From Ruegeria lacuscaerulensis (GTDB taxonomy: Bacteria > Pseudomonadota > Alphaproteobacteria > Rhodobacterales > Rhodobacteraceae): 64,000 bases of DNA. Shown here in pieces: positions 16,639 through 25,965 of this stretch. A program made the translations under genes and the position numbers. The notes beneath the pieces are model-generated. The model ran no database searches. It worked only from the letters and a program-made list of their open reading frames with translations, and had not been told where the DNA came from. The stretch lies in contig NZ_WQGO01000008.1 in assembly GCF_013034685.1 (NCBI RefSeq), positions 103,951-167,950 on the forward strand, given 5' to 3'. The first letter of the stretch is position 1, and every line of letters begins with the position of its first letter.

Positions 16639-17796
16639 ATGACCGAGATTGATCACCTGAAACACTGGTTGATTTCCGATGGTCGCCTGCTGGGCGACGA
16701 GGGTCTCATTGTCAAAGGGTATTGCGAAGGATTGGTGGCGCTTGGCGTACCCCTGGCCCGCGCAAGGATCGCCCAGAATTACTCGAACCCTTTGCTTAGC
16801 GCGCGGGGCATCATCTGGACGCCGGAAGAAACCCGTCGCTACACCGTACCGACCACGGTTCTGGCAACAAGTGCATGGCACGGCAGCCCGTTTGAATATG
16901 TCGTCACGCAGCGGCGCCCATTGCGCAAACGCCTGACCGATCTTGACGTTCTGGAAGAACATCCGGTCTATGCCGAGCTGGCCGAAGTAGGCGCCACAGA
17001 TTTTCTGGCCATCCCGCTGGAGCACGGCAACGGTTCGGTTCAGGGCACCAGCTTCACCTCGGACGCAGATGTTGGGTTTTCGGACGCGCATATCCGATAC
17101 ATCGAAGACACGCGATACGCACTTGCCGCTGCTTTGGAACCCATCGCAATGCGTCATTCGCAAAAAAGCCTTCTGCAAACCTATCTGGGGCACGGTCCCG
17201 CCGAAGAGATTGATCAGGGCCACATAAAGCGCGGAGAACACAGAACAGTCTCCGCCGCGATCCTATTTGCAGATCTGCGTGGCTTCACTAGCAAAGCCTC
17301 ATCCTGGTCCGAAGAAGCTTTGCTTGCCATGATGGGTGAGTATTTCGAAATGGTCGTGTCGCCCATCCAAGAACAGGGCGGTGACGTTCTCAAGTTCATG
17401 GGGGACGGCATACTTGCAGTTTTCAACATTGATGACGACGCGGAAACCTCGTGCAGATCTGCTGTGCTAGCTGCAGAACAAGCCCTGACCATCCTGGGAA
17501 ACTACAACGAAACAGCCGCCGACACGGGAAAAGAGCCAATAGAATTCGTAGTCGGCATTGATTTCGGTCGCGTCACCTTTGGCAACATCGGCAGTCCGGA
17601 TCGCTTGGATTTCACAGTTGTCGGACAAGCTGTGAATGTGGCCAGTCGTGTTCAGGAGCTATGTAAGAATTTGGATGAAAAGTTACTAGTGACGCAGAGC
17701 GTCGCAGAACATATGCCACACCATATGCAATCAGCCGGCTGTCACTCAATCCGCGGTTTATCCAATGAAATCGAGGCGTATAAGGTCCGAGAATAG
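16639..17796 (+). CDS. Class III adenylate/guanylate cyclase with N-terminal sensory region
   Basis: This 385-residue protein has a C-terminal class III cyclase domain: AAILFADLRGFTSKAS (metal-binding Asp near residue 210), FMGDGILAVFN (second metal Asp near 255) and the FGNIGSPDRLDFTVVGQAVNVASRVQ dimerisation/catalytic segment. The first 190 residues lack membrane segments and resemble a GAF-like sensor (TSAWHGSPFEYVVTQRRPLRKRLTDLDVLEEHPVYAELAEVGATDFLAIPL). It probably makes cAMP in response to a cytoplasmic signal. It is a single-gene unit 112 bp after the flavodoxin-fold gene. Confidence 0.9.
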   Translation: MTEIDHLKHWLISDGRLLGDEGLIVKGYCEGLVALGVPLARARIAQNYSNPLLSARGIIWTPEETRRYTVPTTVLATSAWHGSPFEYVVTQRRPLRKRLTDLDVLEEHPVYAELAEVGATDFLAIPLEHGNGSVQGTSFTSDADVGFSDAHIRYIEDTRYALAAALEPIAMRHSQKSLLQTYLGHGPAEEIDQGHIKRGEHRTVSAAILFADLRGFTSKASSWSEEALLAMMGEYFEMVVSPIQEQGGDVLKFMGDGILAVFNIDDDAETSCRSAVLAAEQALTILGNYNETAADTGKEPIEFVVGIDFGRVTFGNIGSPDRLDFTVVGQAVNVASRVQELCKNLDEKLLVTQSVAEHMPHHMQSAGCHSIRGLSNEIEAYKVRE

Positions 17797-18375
17797 CTTT
17801 TTCAAAGCCAGGTTTTCGGTGACCGCGACCACTGTTATCGCCTCGATCAAAAGAAATTTTCGTTTGCGCTGAACAAGTGGGAACTTCTGAACTTTTACCC
17901 GGGTCAACACAAGATAGAGAAGAGCTTACGACGGCCTCGCGCCTCTGACTATGTTTGCAATACGAATGCCAGTTTGAGGTGAAGTTGAACTATTACGTCG
18001 ACTCAGAAGAGAATAACCGACGCCCACCTATGGTGTATCTTGGCTGTCGGAGATGTCTCGAAGGCGGACGCAAGAAGGAGGCTGGCGGCTTGGTCCGTGG
18101 TGCTGGGCTACTGCAGCTTCCTTAACAAGTAGGAAATCGTGTCACTTAATTCTAACCCAATAGCGGCGACTTCAGGATCAGTTGAAAGGTGAAGTTAACC
18201 TTTCGCGCCCATCTGGAAAATAGAATATTTGGGTGCCTTTAGCGAAATCGACATGAGTCTCAAATATTGTCAAAACGGCGCTTACTATGAGTGCTGCCAA
18301 ACTGAATTTGGCACTTTCGACAACTGGCACTGCTGAGTTGGCCCGGTTCTTTTTGAGCCCTGAATTTGGGATTTT
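17797..18375. other. 579-bp intergenic region without a recognisable gene
   Basis: No open frame with protein-like content was seen. It holds a 7-bp inverted repeat GAAAGGT-gaagtta-ACCTTTC (18184-18204). The stretch next to the LysR remnant (around 18360-18385) reads like an insertion-sequence scar (TTTTTCAACAAG), but no element could be delimited. Confidence 0.4.
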
Positions 18376-18681
18376 TCAACAAGAATTCCCGTTTTCGATC
18401 GGTTTTTGTCGTTGCTGATCAAACCAGTCCTCGATCATGTCCAGCAGTGCCGAAACGGCCCGGTAAGCTGCAGCCACCCGCCATGTGGGACGATGATCGT
18501 CCGTTTCCAGTATGCTTAACCGACCGTCGGTCACGTATGGCTTCAGCAAGTGGCGCGGCGCACACGTCAGCATGTCCACGCTCTGGACGACAGCCATGAT
18601 CATTCCGTACTGATCTGTCGGAAGCGTCGCGCAAAACGGACTACCAGTTTCTTGCTCCAGAAAGGCGAGATGATTTTGCAA
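18376..18681 (-). pseudogene. C-terminal remnant of a LysR family regulator
   Basis: The 101-codon frame matches only the last third of a LysR-type effector domain: LPTDQYGMIMAVVQSVDMLTCAPRHLLKPYVTDGRL followed by the typical end AAYRAVSALLDMIEDWF. No HTH or first effector subdomain occurs upstream in any frame (18682-18906 carries only short frames), so the gene is truncated. It lies between two cyclase genes. Confidence 0.65.
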
Positions 18682-18906
18682 ATCAAGGGGTACCTCGGTG
18701 CGAATTCATCTGAGTCTAATGTGGAACGTTGTGAGAATGCATTGGGCGCAGCCCGGCAGTTGGGCGCGTTGGCAACAGGTAATTCGCGAAAAAAGTCACC
18801 TCGAAAGCCAATGGATCTGGCTCACAAGTTTACAAAGGGTTGGGGTGCCCGAATGAGAAGGTGCGCCAAGCTTGATGCTACTCCATGCAGGACCGCATCG
18901 TAGCGG

Positions 18907-20823
18907 TCAGCCTGCACTATCCTCCCGCAGCGGGGCAAACTGTCCCTCGGGCATGTCCACAGTTCTGTAAGCTTCGACAAAAGGCAGGATATGTTGATCC
19001 GGGCGCGCAAAGCGCCGATACATCCAGACAATGTCAGAAATTTTTATCCCCGGACGAATTTTGTAGAGCCTTTCTCGCGCGGAAATGGCTGCGTCTCGAG
19101 GACCCAGTTCAGCCAGAATTGCAACCTCAATAGAAACCGACCACCAGACGTCCGGCTGTGCACCCTTGCGATAGGTCTTCAGCGCTGTTTCGTAATCTCC
19201 GTTCAGGAAATGATACTCGGCCAGCGCCTGATACCAGTTTGGGTCTGCTGCATTTGGGTCTAGCGCGATTGCATTTTCGACAAGCGCAGCCCCAAAATCC
19301 AGACGACCGGACCATATGAACTCATAGCCGATTTGCCCTTGCAGATAACGATCGGTTCCCAATGCCAGTGCTGCATCGGCGGACGAGAAGAACCCGTCAA
19401 GATCGCGTTGAATCTGAAGCACAAGCGCCAGAAGGAAATGAGCGCGCGCAGAATACGGGTTCAGCGACACCGCGTTCCGCGCGGCCTCTTCCGCGCGTTG
19501 GATTTTCTGGTCCTGTGTCCCTGGATAAAGCCCGGTAAAAAGCTTCACATCGGTCAGCAGTGCCTCGGCCAATTGCGCCCACCCGCGCCAATACTCGGGT
19601 TCGTCCTCGACAACCCGCACAATACAGCCCCGGACGCGCTCTTGCATATCTCGTCGGTTCAGAAAGCCAACGCGCAGCAAGGAACATTCATAAGACGAGA
19701 GAAGTTCCGGAGGTTTCGCACGCGCATGACCTGCGTGAATGCGCTTGATCGCCCCGCCTGCGTCACCCAGAGCAGAGGCAACTTTTTCGGTGATGCTCAG
19801 TTGAACGTCTAAAATGTTTGAAGTCGTAAGACTTTCATCATACGCCCCAGACCAGACCTGATGCCCCGAGGTTGTGTCTATCAGTCTTGCCGTCACGCGC
19901 AGACGATCTGCAACCTGCCGGACGGAACCCTCCAGCACATAGTCCGCGCCGAATTTCTGCCGGATGCTGCTCGGGTCACTTTCGGCCGGCCCAACAGAAT
20001 GGGTGGATTGGCGGGACAATACATTGAGGTCCTGGTAGCTCCCCAGCTCAACGATGATGTCTTCGCCAATGCCAACAGCCAACAAATCGCGGGCGTCCGT
20101 ATTGCTAAGGTTTTGAAACGGCAGAACCGCAACGGTCGGACCTGTTGGCTCTGACAACAGAGCGGCTTCATCAAAGGTCATGGCATCGGACGGCTCGTGA
20201 TCAAAGCCGATCCACCACGTTAATAAGCTTACAACGCCCAGACCAACCAGCACCAAGGCACCGGTCATCAATGGAAGCTTGTTTGATCGCCGTTTGAATG
20301 CGGACGCTGTGTCGGACATGACCCGGAAAACTCGAACCGGTTCAGCGATGTTCTTCAGGTTTTTCAGACCGAGATCCTCAAACTCGGCATCTACCTTGCC
20401 CATTGCCTGGTGCGCGACACTCTCAGAAACCGCGACACCACCCGGGTCAGCCAGACCTTCGATGCGGGAGGCAACATTCACCCCGTCTCCATAGAGGTCC
20501 CCATCAGCGATCATGACATCACCAAGGTTTATCCCAATCCGAAGCTGCAACCGCGACCCGTTGGCGAGGCTGGGAGCAGCCTTTGCCAATGCCTGCTGGA
20601 TTTCGACGCCACAGGATACAGCATCGACAACCGAAGCAAATTCGACAAGAGCACCATCCCCCATCAACTTGACGAGGCGCCCGTGATGTCTCGCAATTGC
20701 GGGATCAAAAATCTCTATGCGCAACGTCTTGAGAGCGGACAATACCCCTGTTTCGTCGCTGCCCATCAACGACGAATACCCAACGACATCGGCAGCCATG
20801 ATCGCGGCGAGTCGGCGCTGCAT
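18907..20823 (-). CDS. Membrane-anchored class III cyclase with FlgO/TolB-N-like and TPR domains
   Basis: This 638-residue protein begins with a cyclase domain (RRLAAIMAADVVGYSSLMGSDE with metal Asp, KLMGDGALVEF, GDGVNVASRIEGLADPGGVAVS). A single membrane segment follows around residues 190-212 (LMTGALVLVGLGVVSLLTWW). The rest would be outside the cytoplasm or membrane-proximal: a TolB-N/FlgO-like module (TVAVLPFQNLSNTDARDLLAVGIGEDIIVEL ... YVLEGSVRQVADRLRVTARLIDTTSGHQVWSGAYD) and TPR repeats (about 400-620). This architecture is common in Rhizobiales and Rhodobacterales. An AGGAGG site lies just before the start. The ligand is unknown. Confidence 0.92.
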   Translation of the reverse strand: MQRRLAAIMAADVVGYSSLMGSDETGVLSALKTLRIEIFDPAIARHHGRLVKLMGDGALVEFASVVDAVSCGVEIQQALAKAAPSLANGSRLQLRIGINLGDVMIADGDLYGDGVNVASRIEGLADPGGVAVSESVAHQAMGKVDAEFEDLGLKNLKNIAEPVRVFRVMSDTASAFKRRSNKLPLMTGALVLVGLGVVSLLTWWIGFDHEPSDAMTFDEAALLSEPTGPTVAVLPFQNLSNTDARDLLAVGIGEDIIVELGSYQDLNVLSRQSTHSVGPAESDPSSIRQKFGADYVLEGSVRQVADRLRVTARLIDTTSGHQVWSGAYDESLTTSNILDVQLSITEKVASALGDAGGAIKRIHAGHARAKPPELLSSYECSLLRVGFLNRRDMQERVRGCIVRVVEDEPEYWRGWAQLAEALLTDVKLFTGLYPGTQDQKIQRAEEAARNAVSLNPYSARAHFLLALVLQIQRDLDGFFSSADAALALGTDRYLQGQIGYEFIWSGRLDFGAALVENAIALDPNAADPNWYQALAEYHFLNGDYETALKTYRKGAQPDVWWSVSIEVAILAELGPRDAAISARERLYKIRPGIKISDIVWMYRRFARPDQHILPFVEAYRTVDMPEGQFAPLREDSAG

Positions 20824-21186
20824 AGGACCCTCCTGCTCGCAGTTTAACGGATGTCGCGAAATCTCGACAGTGGATGCCCTACTGATAGTCTAACCAATTT
20901 GGCTGTCATGGTTCAGACTAAGTGTTCGCTTCACCTCAACGGCCCCTACTCTTAGCAGACGCAGCAAATGTCAGCTTTCCGTCCAAATCAGACCTTCACT
21001 CCATAGACCCCATAATGCGCGCGGCCTAGCAAACCAACCGCATGCTGCGCGCGCAATATCAGCCAATGACCGAATTGCGGACAACTTGCCAATTCGCCGG
21101 TAACTAAAACGACCGCTCTCGGAAATTGACCGGCCCGAAAAGTTTGGCTCGTTACATGGCTTGGCGTTTGCGTTTTTCCTGCAGGG
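20824..21186. other. 363-bp intergenic region upstream of the cyclase gene
   Basis: It should hold the promoter of the cyclase gene (minus strand) and the 3' end of the AraC transcript. No gene was recognised in it. Confidence 0.4.
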
Positions 21187-22077
21187 CTATTGAACAGTTT
21201 CGAAAACCCGATCTTGTCTTGGAGAGCGCCCGAACTTGCGGGCATATTCCCTTGAGAATTGAGCCGGGCTTTCATATCCAACCCCGTAGGCAATCTCTGA
21301 TATCTTTGCTCCGGTAGATTGAAGCTCATTGCGGGCATGAAGCAGACGCAGGTCTTTCTGGTATTGTAGCGGTGATGTTCCCGTTACCGCCTTGAACTGC
21401 TCGAAGAAGGCCGAACTGCTCATACCTACACGCCCGGCAAGCTCTCCGACAACAAGAGGATTGGCCAGATCTGACCGGATTTCGTGTGTCGCCGCGAGAA
21501 TCCTGCTAGACGTGTTTTCGTGCCACACCAGTTTTTGAAGCGTGCCGCCATGCTGCCCGATCAGCAGGCGGGCATGGATTTCCCTAGCCGTGATCGGTGA
21601 CAGCATGTGACGCGTCTCTTCGGTTTCGCACTGCTGAAAATACCGCAACAGGGCGCTTTTCATGTCATCATCGGTGTCAGCCAGGCAGATCGAAAATGGA
21701 TCCGACACGCGTTTACTAGAAGATTGAGGCAGTGAGGATGCCAGACCGCGCACGAGATCCAGATCAAGGGGGAACACGAGAGCAACGTAGGGACGTTCAG
21801 GTGTGGCCTCGGTAATCCTTGAGACAACCGGCAGTGCGTTGCTGACGATCAGCGACTGCCCTGCCTGTACGGAGAGCGTTCTGGTACTGGTCCCAACCTC
21901 TTTGGCGCCTTGTAAAACCGCGCACAACAGCGGGCGGTAGACATTTGCGTCATGTTGAGTGGTCGAAGGATGGGTGAGAAAAACCGCCCCGCTTTCCTTA
22001 TGTGTCAGGACACCCTGCGCGACGCCCGCGTGGTCAAGCAGATCCCGAACATAGTCCAATAGTGTATGAGGTCTCAT
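21187..22077 (-). CDS. AraC family transcriptional regulator with AraC-type N-terminal domain
   Basis: This 296-residue regulator has the AraC_N sensor (ESGAVFLTHPSTTQHDANVYRPLLCAVLQGAKEVGTSTRTLSVQAGQSLIVSNALPVVSRI) seen in regulators of SDR and alcohol-dehydrogenase genes. A two-HTH C-terminus follows (VGELAGRVGMSSSAFFEQFKAVTGTSPLQYQKDLRLLHAR, ISEIAYGVGYESPAQFSREYARKFGRSP). GGAGG lies 5 nt before the ATG. It is divergent from the SDR at 22239, which it probably regulates. Confidence 0.93.
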   Translation of the reverse strand: MRPHTLLDYVRDLLDHAGVAQGVLTHKESGAVFLTHPSTTQHDANVYRPLLCAVLQGAKEVGTSTRTLSVQAGQSLIVSNALPVVSRITEATPERPYVALVFPLDLDLVRGLASSLPQSSSKRVSDPFSICLADTDDDMKSALLRYFQQCETEETRHMLSPITAREIHARLLIGQHGGTLQKLVWHENTSSRILAATHEIRSDLANPLVVGELAGRVGMSSSAFFEQFKAVTGTSPLQYQKDLRLLHARNELQSTGAKISEIAYGVGYESPAQFSREYARKFGRSPRQDRVFETVQ

Positions 22078-22238
22078 GAATGCCTCCAGTCGTTGCCCTC
22101 ATCGCTAGCACGGAACAAAAATGACTATTACTGAAAACGCTTACTTGTGGAGAATTAGGCAAGAAAATTGGAAGATATAGAAAGATACATCCTCTTTTTT
22201 GTGACTATTGTATGCTTATAAACTTGCGGAGCAACAAT

Positions 22239-23051
22239 GTGAAAACCATTCTGATCACCGGGGCGTCATCCGGTATTGGCGCAGCAACCGCCCGACATTT
22301 CCAAGCGAATGGTTGGAATGTCGTCGCCACTATGCGCAACCCTGCAGGCAGCACCGATCTTGGGGCTTTGGAAAACGTGCATCTGACCCAACTGGATGTG
22401 ACGGATGCGGGCTCAATTGCAACGGCCGTTCGCGATGGCATCGAACGGTTTGGCCAGATTGATGTTTTGTTGAACAATGCGGGTTACGGCGCCTACGGTG
22501 CACTAGAGGCCTTTTCGATGGATCGCATCCGACGTCAGTTTGACACCAACGTGCTTGGGTTGATGGAAGTGACCAAAGCGGTTCTGCCTCATTTCCGCCA
22601 GAACCGGTCAGGCACGGTCATAAATATCTCGTCCATCGGAGGACAGATTACATTTCCGCTTGGCGCGCTCTATCATGGTACCAAGTTCGCAGTAGAAGGG
22701 CTGTCCGAGGCGCTGCATTACGAATTGGAACCCCTTGGCATCCAAGTTCGCATTGTCCAACCAGGCATGATACGGACGAACTTCGGCGGCAGCTCTTTCG
22801 ATTTCGCGATGGATGAGAACCTGTCGGATTACGCGCCTATGGCCGAAGCCATGGGGCGTCTTTTTGGCAAACTGGCCGCGAACCCTTCTGAACCAGAAAC
22901 GGTCGCGCAAGTCATTTGGGATGCGGCCAACGAGACCGGAAACCGCCTGCGTTTTCGCGCAGGGCCCGATGCCGAAGAATTGCTGAACGCGCGCAAACAA
23001 CAGGATGACGAGACGTTCATTGAAGGCCTCAAGCAAAAGATGGCGCCCTGA
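22239..23051 (+). CDS. SDR family oxidoreductase
   Basis: A classical SDR of 270 residues. It has ILITGASSGIG, the NNAGYG motif, the catalytic Ser in INISSIGGQ, YHGTK, and the IVQPGMIRTNF segment typical of SDRs that also act on long-chain or steroid-like alcohols. The GTG at 22239 is chosen because GGAG lies about 8 nt before it and the cofactor motif follows immediately. The longer ATG start at 22212 would add nine poorly conserved residues. It is followed 38 bp downstream by another SDR and is divergent from the AraC regulator. Confidence 0.9.
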   Translation: MKTILITGASSGIGAATARHFQANGWNVVATMRNPAGSTDLGALENVHLTQLDVTDAGSIATAVRDGIERFGQIDVLLNNAGYGAYGALEAFSMDRIRRQFDTNVLGLMEVTKAVLPHFRQNRSGTVINISSIGGQITFPLGALYHGTKFAVEGLSEALHYELEPLGIQVRIVQPGMIRTNFGGSSFDFAMDENLSDYAPMAEAMGRLFGKLAANPSEPETVAQVIWDAANETGNRLRFRAGPDAEELLNARKQQDDETFIEGLKQKMAP

Positions 23052-23089
23052 AGGACCCTTTAGTCATTCGCAGAAAAAAGGGATGCTCC

Positions 23090-23932
23090 ATGTACCGAAA
23101 AGCAATCGAAAAAGGTGGCCTGGCTGTTGTAACCGGGGCCGCAAGCGGTGTCGGCAAGGCCGCGGCCCAACGATTTATTCAAGACGGCTTGGGGGTTGTG
23201 CTGGTCGATCTGGCGGGCGAGGCCTTGGACAGAGCTGAGGCAGAATTGCGCGAACAGGCCGGGGCGTCCGCAATTGTTCAGGCGGTTCCGACGGATGTTA
23301 GCGACGCCAAAGCTGTGAATGCCTTGGCAGATCAGGTCTTTGCGCTCGGTGAGGTGGCTGTCCTGATGAACAATGCCGGTATCGCAGTGCCGTCCGGCAG
23401 CTGGGAAAACGCGGAAAACTGGCGCAAATTGTTTGAGGTCAATCTTTTTGGCGTCATGAACGGTGTCCATGCTTTTCTTCCGCGTATGATTAAGGCGGCG
23501 CGTCCGGCAGTAGTGATAAACACTGGGTCAAAACAGGGCATCACCACACCACCCGGAAACCCCGCTTACAATACCAGCAAAGCTGCTGTGAAGGTCATGA
23601 CAGAAATGCTTGCGCATGATTTGCGGCAGGCCGAAGCGGATATCACCGCCCATCTGTTTGTGCCGGGATTTACCTTTACCGGTATGATTGAAAAGTTTAT
23701 GCCGGAAAAACCTGCCGCAGCCTGGACAAGCGAAGAGGCCGTTGACTATCTGCTGAGGCGCATGTCGGACGGGGACTTCTATATCCTCTGCCCTGACAAC
23801 GATGTGTCAGAAGAACGCGACCGCAAACGGGTTGAATGGGCCATGGGCGATATCATCAACAATCGCCCGGCTCTTTCACGTTGGCATCCCGACTACGCGG
23901 ATGCCTTTTCGACGCACGAGGTCTCGGAATAG
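23090..23932 (+). CDS. SDR family oxidoreductase
   Basis: A 280-residue SDR with VTGAASGVGKAAAQRF, MNNAGIAVPSGSWENAENWRKLFEVNLFGVMNG, INTGSKQGI and YNTSK (catalytic Tyr/Lys). A C-terminal part (DGDFYILCPDNDVSEERDRKRVEWAMGDIINNRPALSRWHPDY) is longer than in core SDRs and typical of a subgroup found beside other oxidoreductases. It is co-directional with the preceding SDR in a probable two-gene operon. Substrate unknown. Confidence 0.9.
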   Translation: MYRKAIEKGGLAVVTGAASGVGKAAAQRFIQDGLGVVLVDLAGEALDRAEAELREQAGASAIVQAVPTDVSDAKAVNALADQVFALGEVAVLMNNAGIAVPSGSWENAENWRKLFEVNLFGVMNGVHAFLPRMIKAARPAVVINTGSKQGITTPPGNPAYNTSKAAVKVMTEMLAHDLRQAEADITAHLFVPGFTFTGMIEKFMPEKPAAAWTSEEAVDYLLRRMSDGDFYILCPDNDVSEERDRKRVEWAMGDIINNRPALSRWHPDYADAFSTHEVSE

Positions 23933-24294
23933 TCAAACTAGACAAGATGCGGTGATAAATACACCGAGGGTGCTGGTGGATGCGGCGAGTAAGACCGTTG
24001 TGTATCTGACAGGCTCCACACCGAAACTTGAATCTGATCGGACAAAACCGGGGGATGTGGTCGGACACTCGTACGAACCACAATATCAATTACTTTGGGA
24101 TCGTTGCTGGCCTGAAGGGTTTATAGCAATGGCCAAGATAACTTTGCCCCTTAGGATCAAGGATCGGCCCATTTCGGTCATTCGCCAGAGTACCTCAACG
24201 CTGCGGACGTTGCCCGCATTGCGGACATTGACCACAACGCAAAGGATTGCACAGTATTGCACAGGCATAACCTCCAATTCCTTCGGTCGCCGGT
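23933..24294. other. 362-bp region between convergent genes, no recognisable gene
   Basis: An open frame crosses this region but has no protein-like features. Its only notable element is a short CGGTG-ataaata-CACCG hairpin just after the SDR stop. It may be decayed coding DNA. Confidence 0.35.
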
Positions 24295-24786
24295 CTATTT
24301 GGGATAGGTCAGCTCACGAAAATCGCCATTCCAATACGCCAGCGGTTTAGTCTCAGAGCTTTCGGCGCGTTCGACCTTGCCGATCAGAATGCGGTGCGTG
24401 CCGAATGAGACTGTCTGAATATGCAGGCATGTGAAGATTGCGGCAGCATTTGACAGGACCGGCAGGCTCGTCCGTTGGTCAATCGTCCAATGTTCAGAGG
24501 TAAAACTACGCGGATCCGTAAGGTCGGGGGCACCGGCGAACGCAAGCGCCAGCATGTCATGCTGAGGCGCGACATAGTTCACGCAAAAGATCCCGTGTTC
24601 CTCAATCATGCCCAGAATGCGGCTTTTCTTGTTGATGCAGATCAGCACTGCAGGTGGTGCTGCCGTCAGGGAGCAGGCTGCGCTGACGGTCGCGCCATGC
24701 GGGCCGTGCTCGCCGCTGGTAGTGACAATTGACACAGGCGTCACCGCCTTGCGCATTGCGGATGTAAATTCAGTAGGGTCCAGCAT
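24295..24786 (-). CDS. Flavin reductase family protein (HpaC-like)
   Basis: This 163-residue flavin reductase domain would use NAD(P)H to supply reduced FMN or FAD to a partner monooxygenase. It shows FTSAMRKAVTPVSIVTTSGEHGPHGATVSAACSLTAAPPAVLICINKKS and the C-terminal GTHRILIGKVERAE(S)...PLAYWNGDFREL motif. The ATG at 24786 is preferred over an upstream one because AAGGAGG precedes it. A luciferase-like flavin-dependent monooxygenase lies at 25966, so the two may form a two-component system although they are on opposite strands. It is divergent from a LysR regulator. Confidence 0.92.
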   Translation of the reverse strand: MLDPTEFTSAMRKAVTPVSIVTTSGEHGPHGATVSAACSLTAAPPAVLICINKKSRILGMIEEHGIFCVNYVAPQHDMLALAFAGAPDLTDPRSFTSEHWTIDQRTSLPVLSNAAAIFTCLHIQTVSFGTHRILIGKVERAESSETKPLAYWNGDFRELTYPK

Positions 24787-24974
24787 GTCGCCTCCTTCGG
24801 TCTCAGGCATTTCTGTGGGGGCGACCGCCTTGAATACAAGAACGAATTGCTTAAGCTTTGCCTAACAAAAACTTATGCAGGCCTGTGATGCGACGCGCCC
24901 TTCGAAACAAACTGGATCATCTTCGCCCCGGTGCTTTGTCGAAACTGGAACCTGTTGGCTTTGACAGCAACCGA

Positions 24975-25862
24975 ATGCGTCGCCCGCTGCCGCCGTTGCA
25001 GACCCTGATCGCATTCGAAGCCGCCGCGCGGCTGCAGAGCTTTACGCTGGCCGCGGCGGAACTAAACCTGACACAACCGGCTGTCAGCCAGCAAGTCAAG
25101 CTGTTGGAGCATCGACTAGGCGTCAAACTCTTCCGTCGCCGCAACAACATGATCCTGCTGACCGAACAAGGTGAACAATTTGCCGAAGACGTGGCCGAGA
25201 TCCTAAATACGCTGGGGGAAAGCGTACAGAACCTGGCCCCGGACGCCGGGCGGACGACGCTGACGGTTAGTCTGCTGCCCTCGTTTGCGTCGACATGGTT
25301 TGCCGCGCGGGCGCACCGGTTTGTGACGGCCAACCCTACGGTCGACTTGATCACTCTGTCGACCGTGGCAAAGACAGGCTTTGGCCAAGAGGATGCAGAT
25401 GTCGCCATTCGTTGGGGGCCAGGCGGGTACGAGGACGGGTACGAGGAACGCCTATTCGGCGAGAAGCACATACTTGTGGCCTCTGCGCAAACGGCCGAAA
25501 CGTTGCGCGACATGTCGGACATCAATGCGCTGGCGGATCGCCCCTTTCTGCACGACACAAATTACAGCGAGTGGCGCGCTGTGATCGAGAAAAATGGCGG
25601 TGATCCTGCGGCGTTCGAACGGGGGGCCTTTTTCGGCGACAGCAGTGCCACGGTGAACGCCATTCTCTATAGTCAAGGCATTGGCGTTGTGCGCGATGTG
25701 ATTGCCCGGCATCTGCTGGTCTCGGGGGCTTTGGTGCAATTGCCATTCGAACCGGTCAAGGGGCCGTATTCCTACCACTTTATCTGCCCCGAACGGCGGG
25801 TAGAACAACCGCGCGTTCAGGCCTTTCTGACTTGGTTGCGGAAGGAGGCACAATCTCCATAA
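24975..25862 (+). CDS. LysR family transcriptional regulator (GcvA-like)
   Basis: This regulator has 295 residues from the chosen ATG and starts RRPLPPLQTLIAFEAAARLQ as GcvA-type LysR proteins do, followed by SFTLAAAELNLTQPAVSQQVKLLEHRLGVKLFRRR. The effector domain holds DADVAIRWGPGGYEDGYEERLFGE. The frame is open further upstream, with possible starts at 24858 (TTG) and 24888 (ATG), but those would add 29-39 residues without family similarity. It is divergent from the flavin reductase and 103 bp upstream of the monooxygenase gene, so it may regulate both. Confidence 0.88.
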   Translation: MRRPLPPLQTLIAFEAAARLQSFTLAAAELNLTQPAVSQQVKLLEHRLGVKLFRRRNNMILLTEQGEQFAEDVAEILNTLGESVQNLAPDAGRTTLTVSLLPSFASTWFAARAHRFVTANPTVDLITLSTVAKTGFGQEDADVAIRWGPGGYEDGYEERLFGEKHILVASAQTAETLRDMSDINALADRPFLHDTNYSEWRAVIEKNGGDPAAFERGAFFGDSSATVNAILYSQGIGVVRDVIARHLLVSGALVQLPFEPVKGPYSYHFICPERRVEQPRVQAFLTWLRKEAQSP

Positions 25863-25965
25863 GAATTTCTTTGCCACTGGTAAAGGATTCAACATTTGGT
25901 GCTTTGCCAGCTTTCCGACAAACTGCACAGACCAAGTGATGTAGCCAGACCGGAGCCTCAACGAC

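Noticed and set aside
23802..24350. 182-codon frame across the SDR end and intergenic region
   Set aside because: It starts within the SDR gene in another frame and has no recognisable domain.
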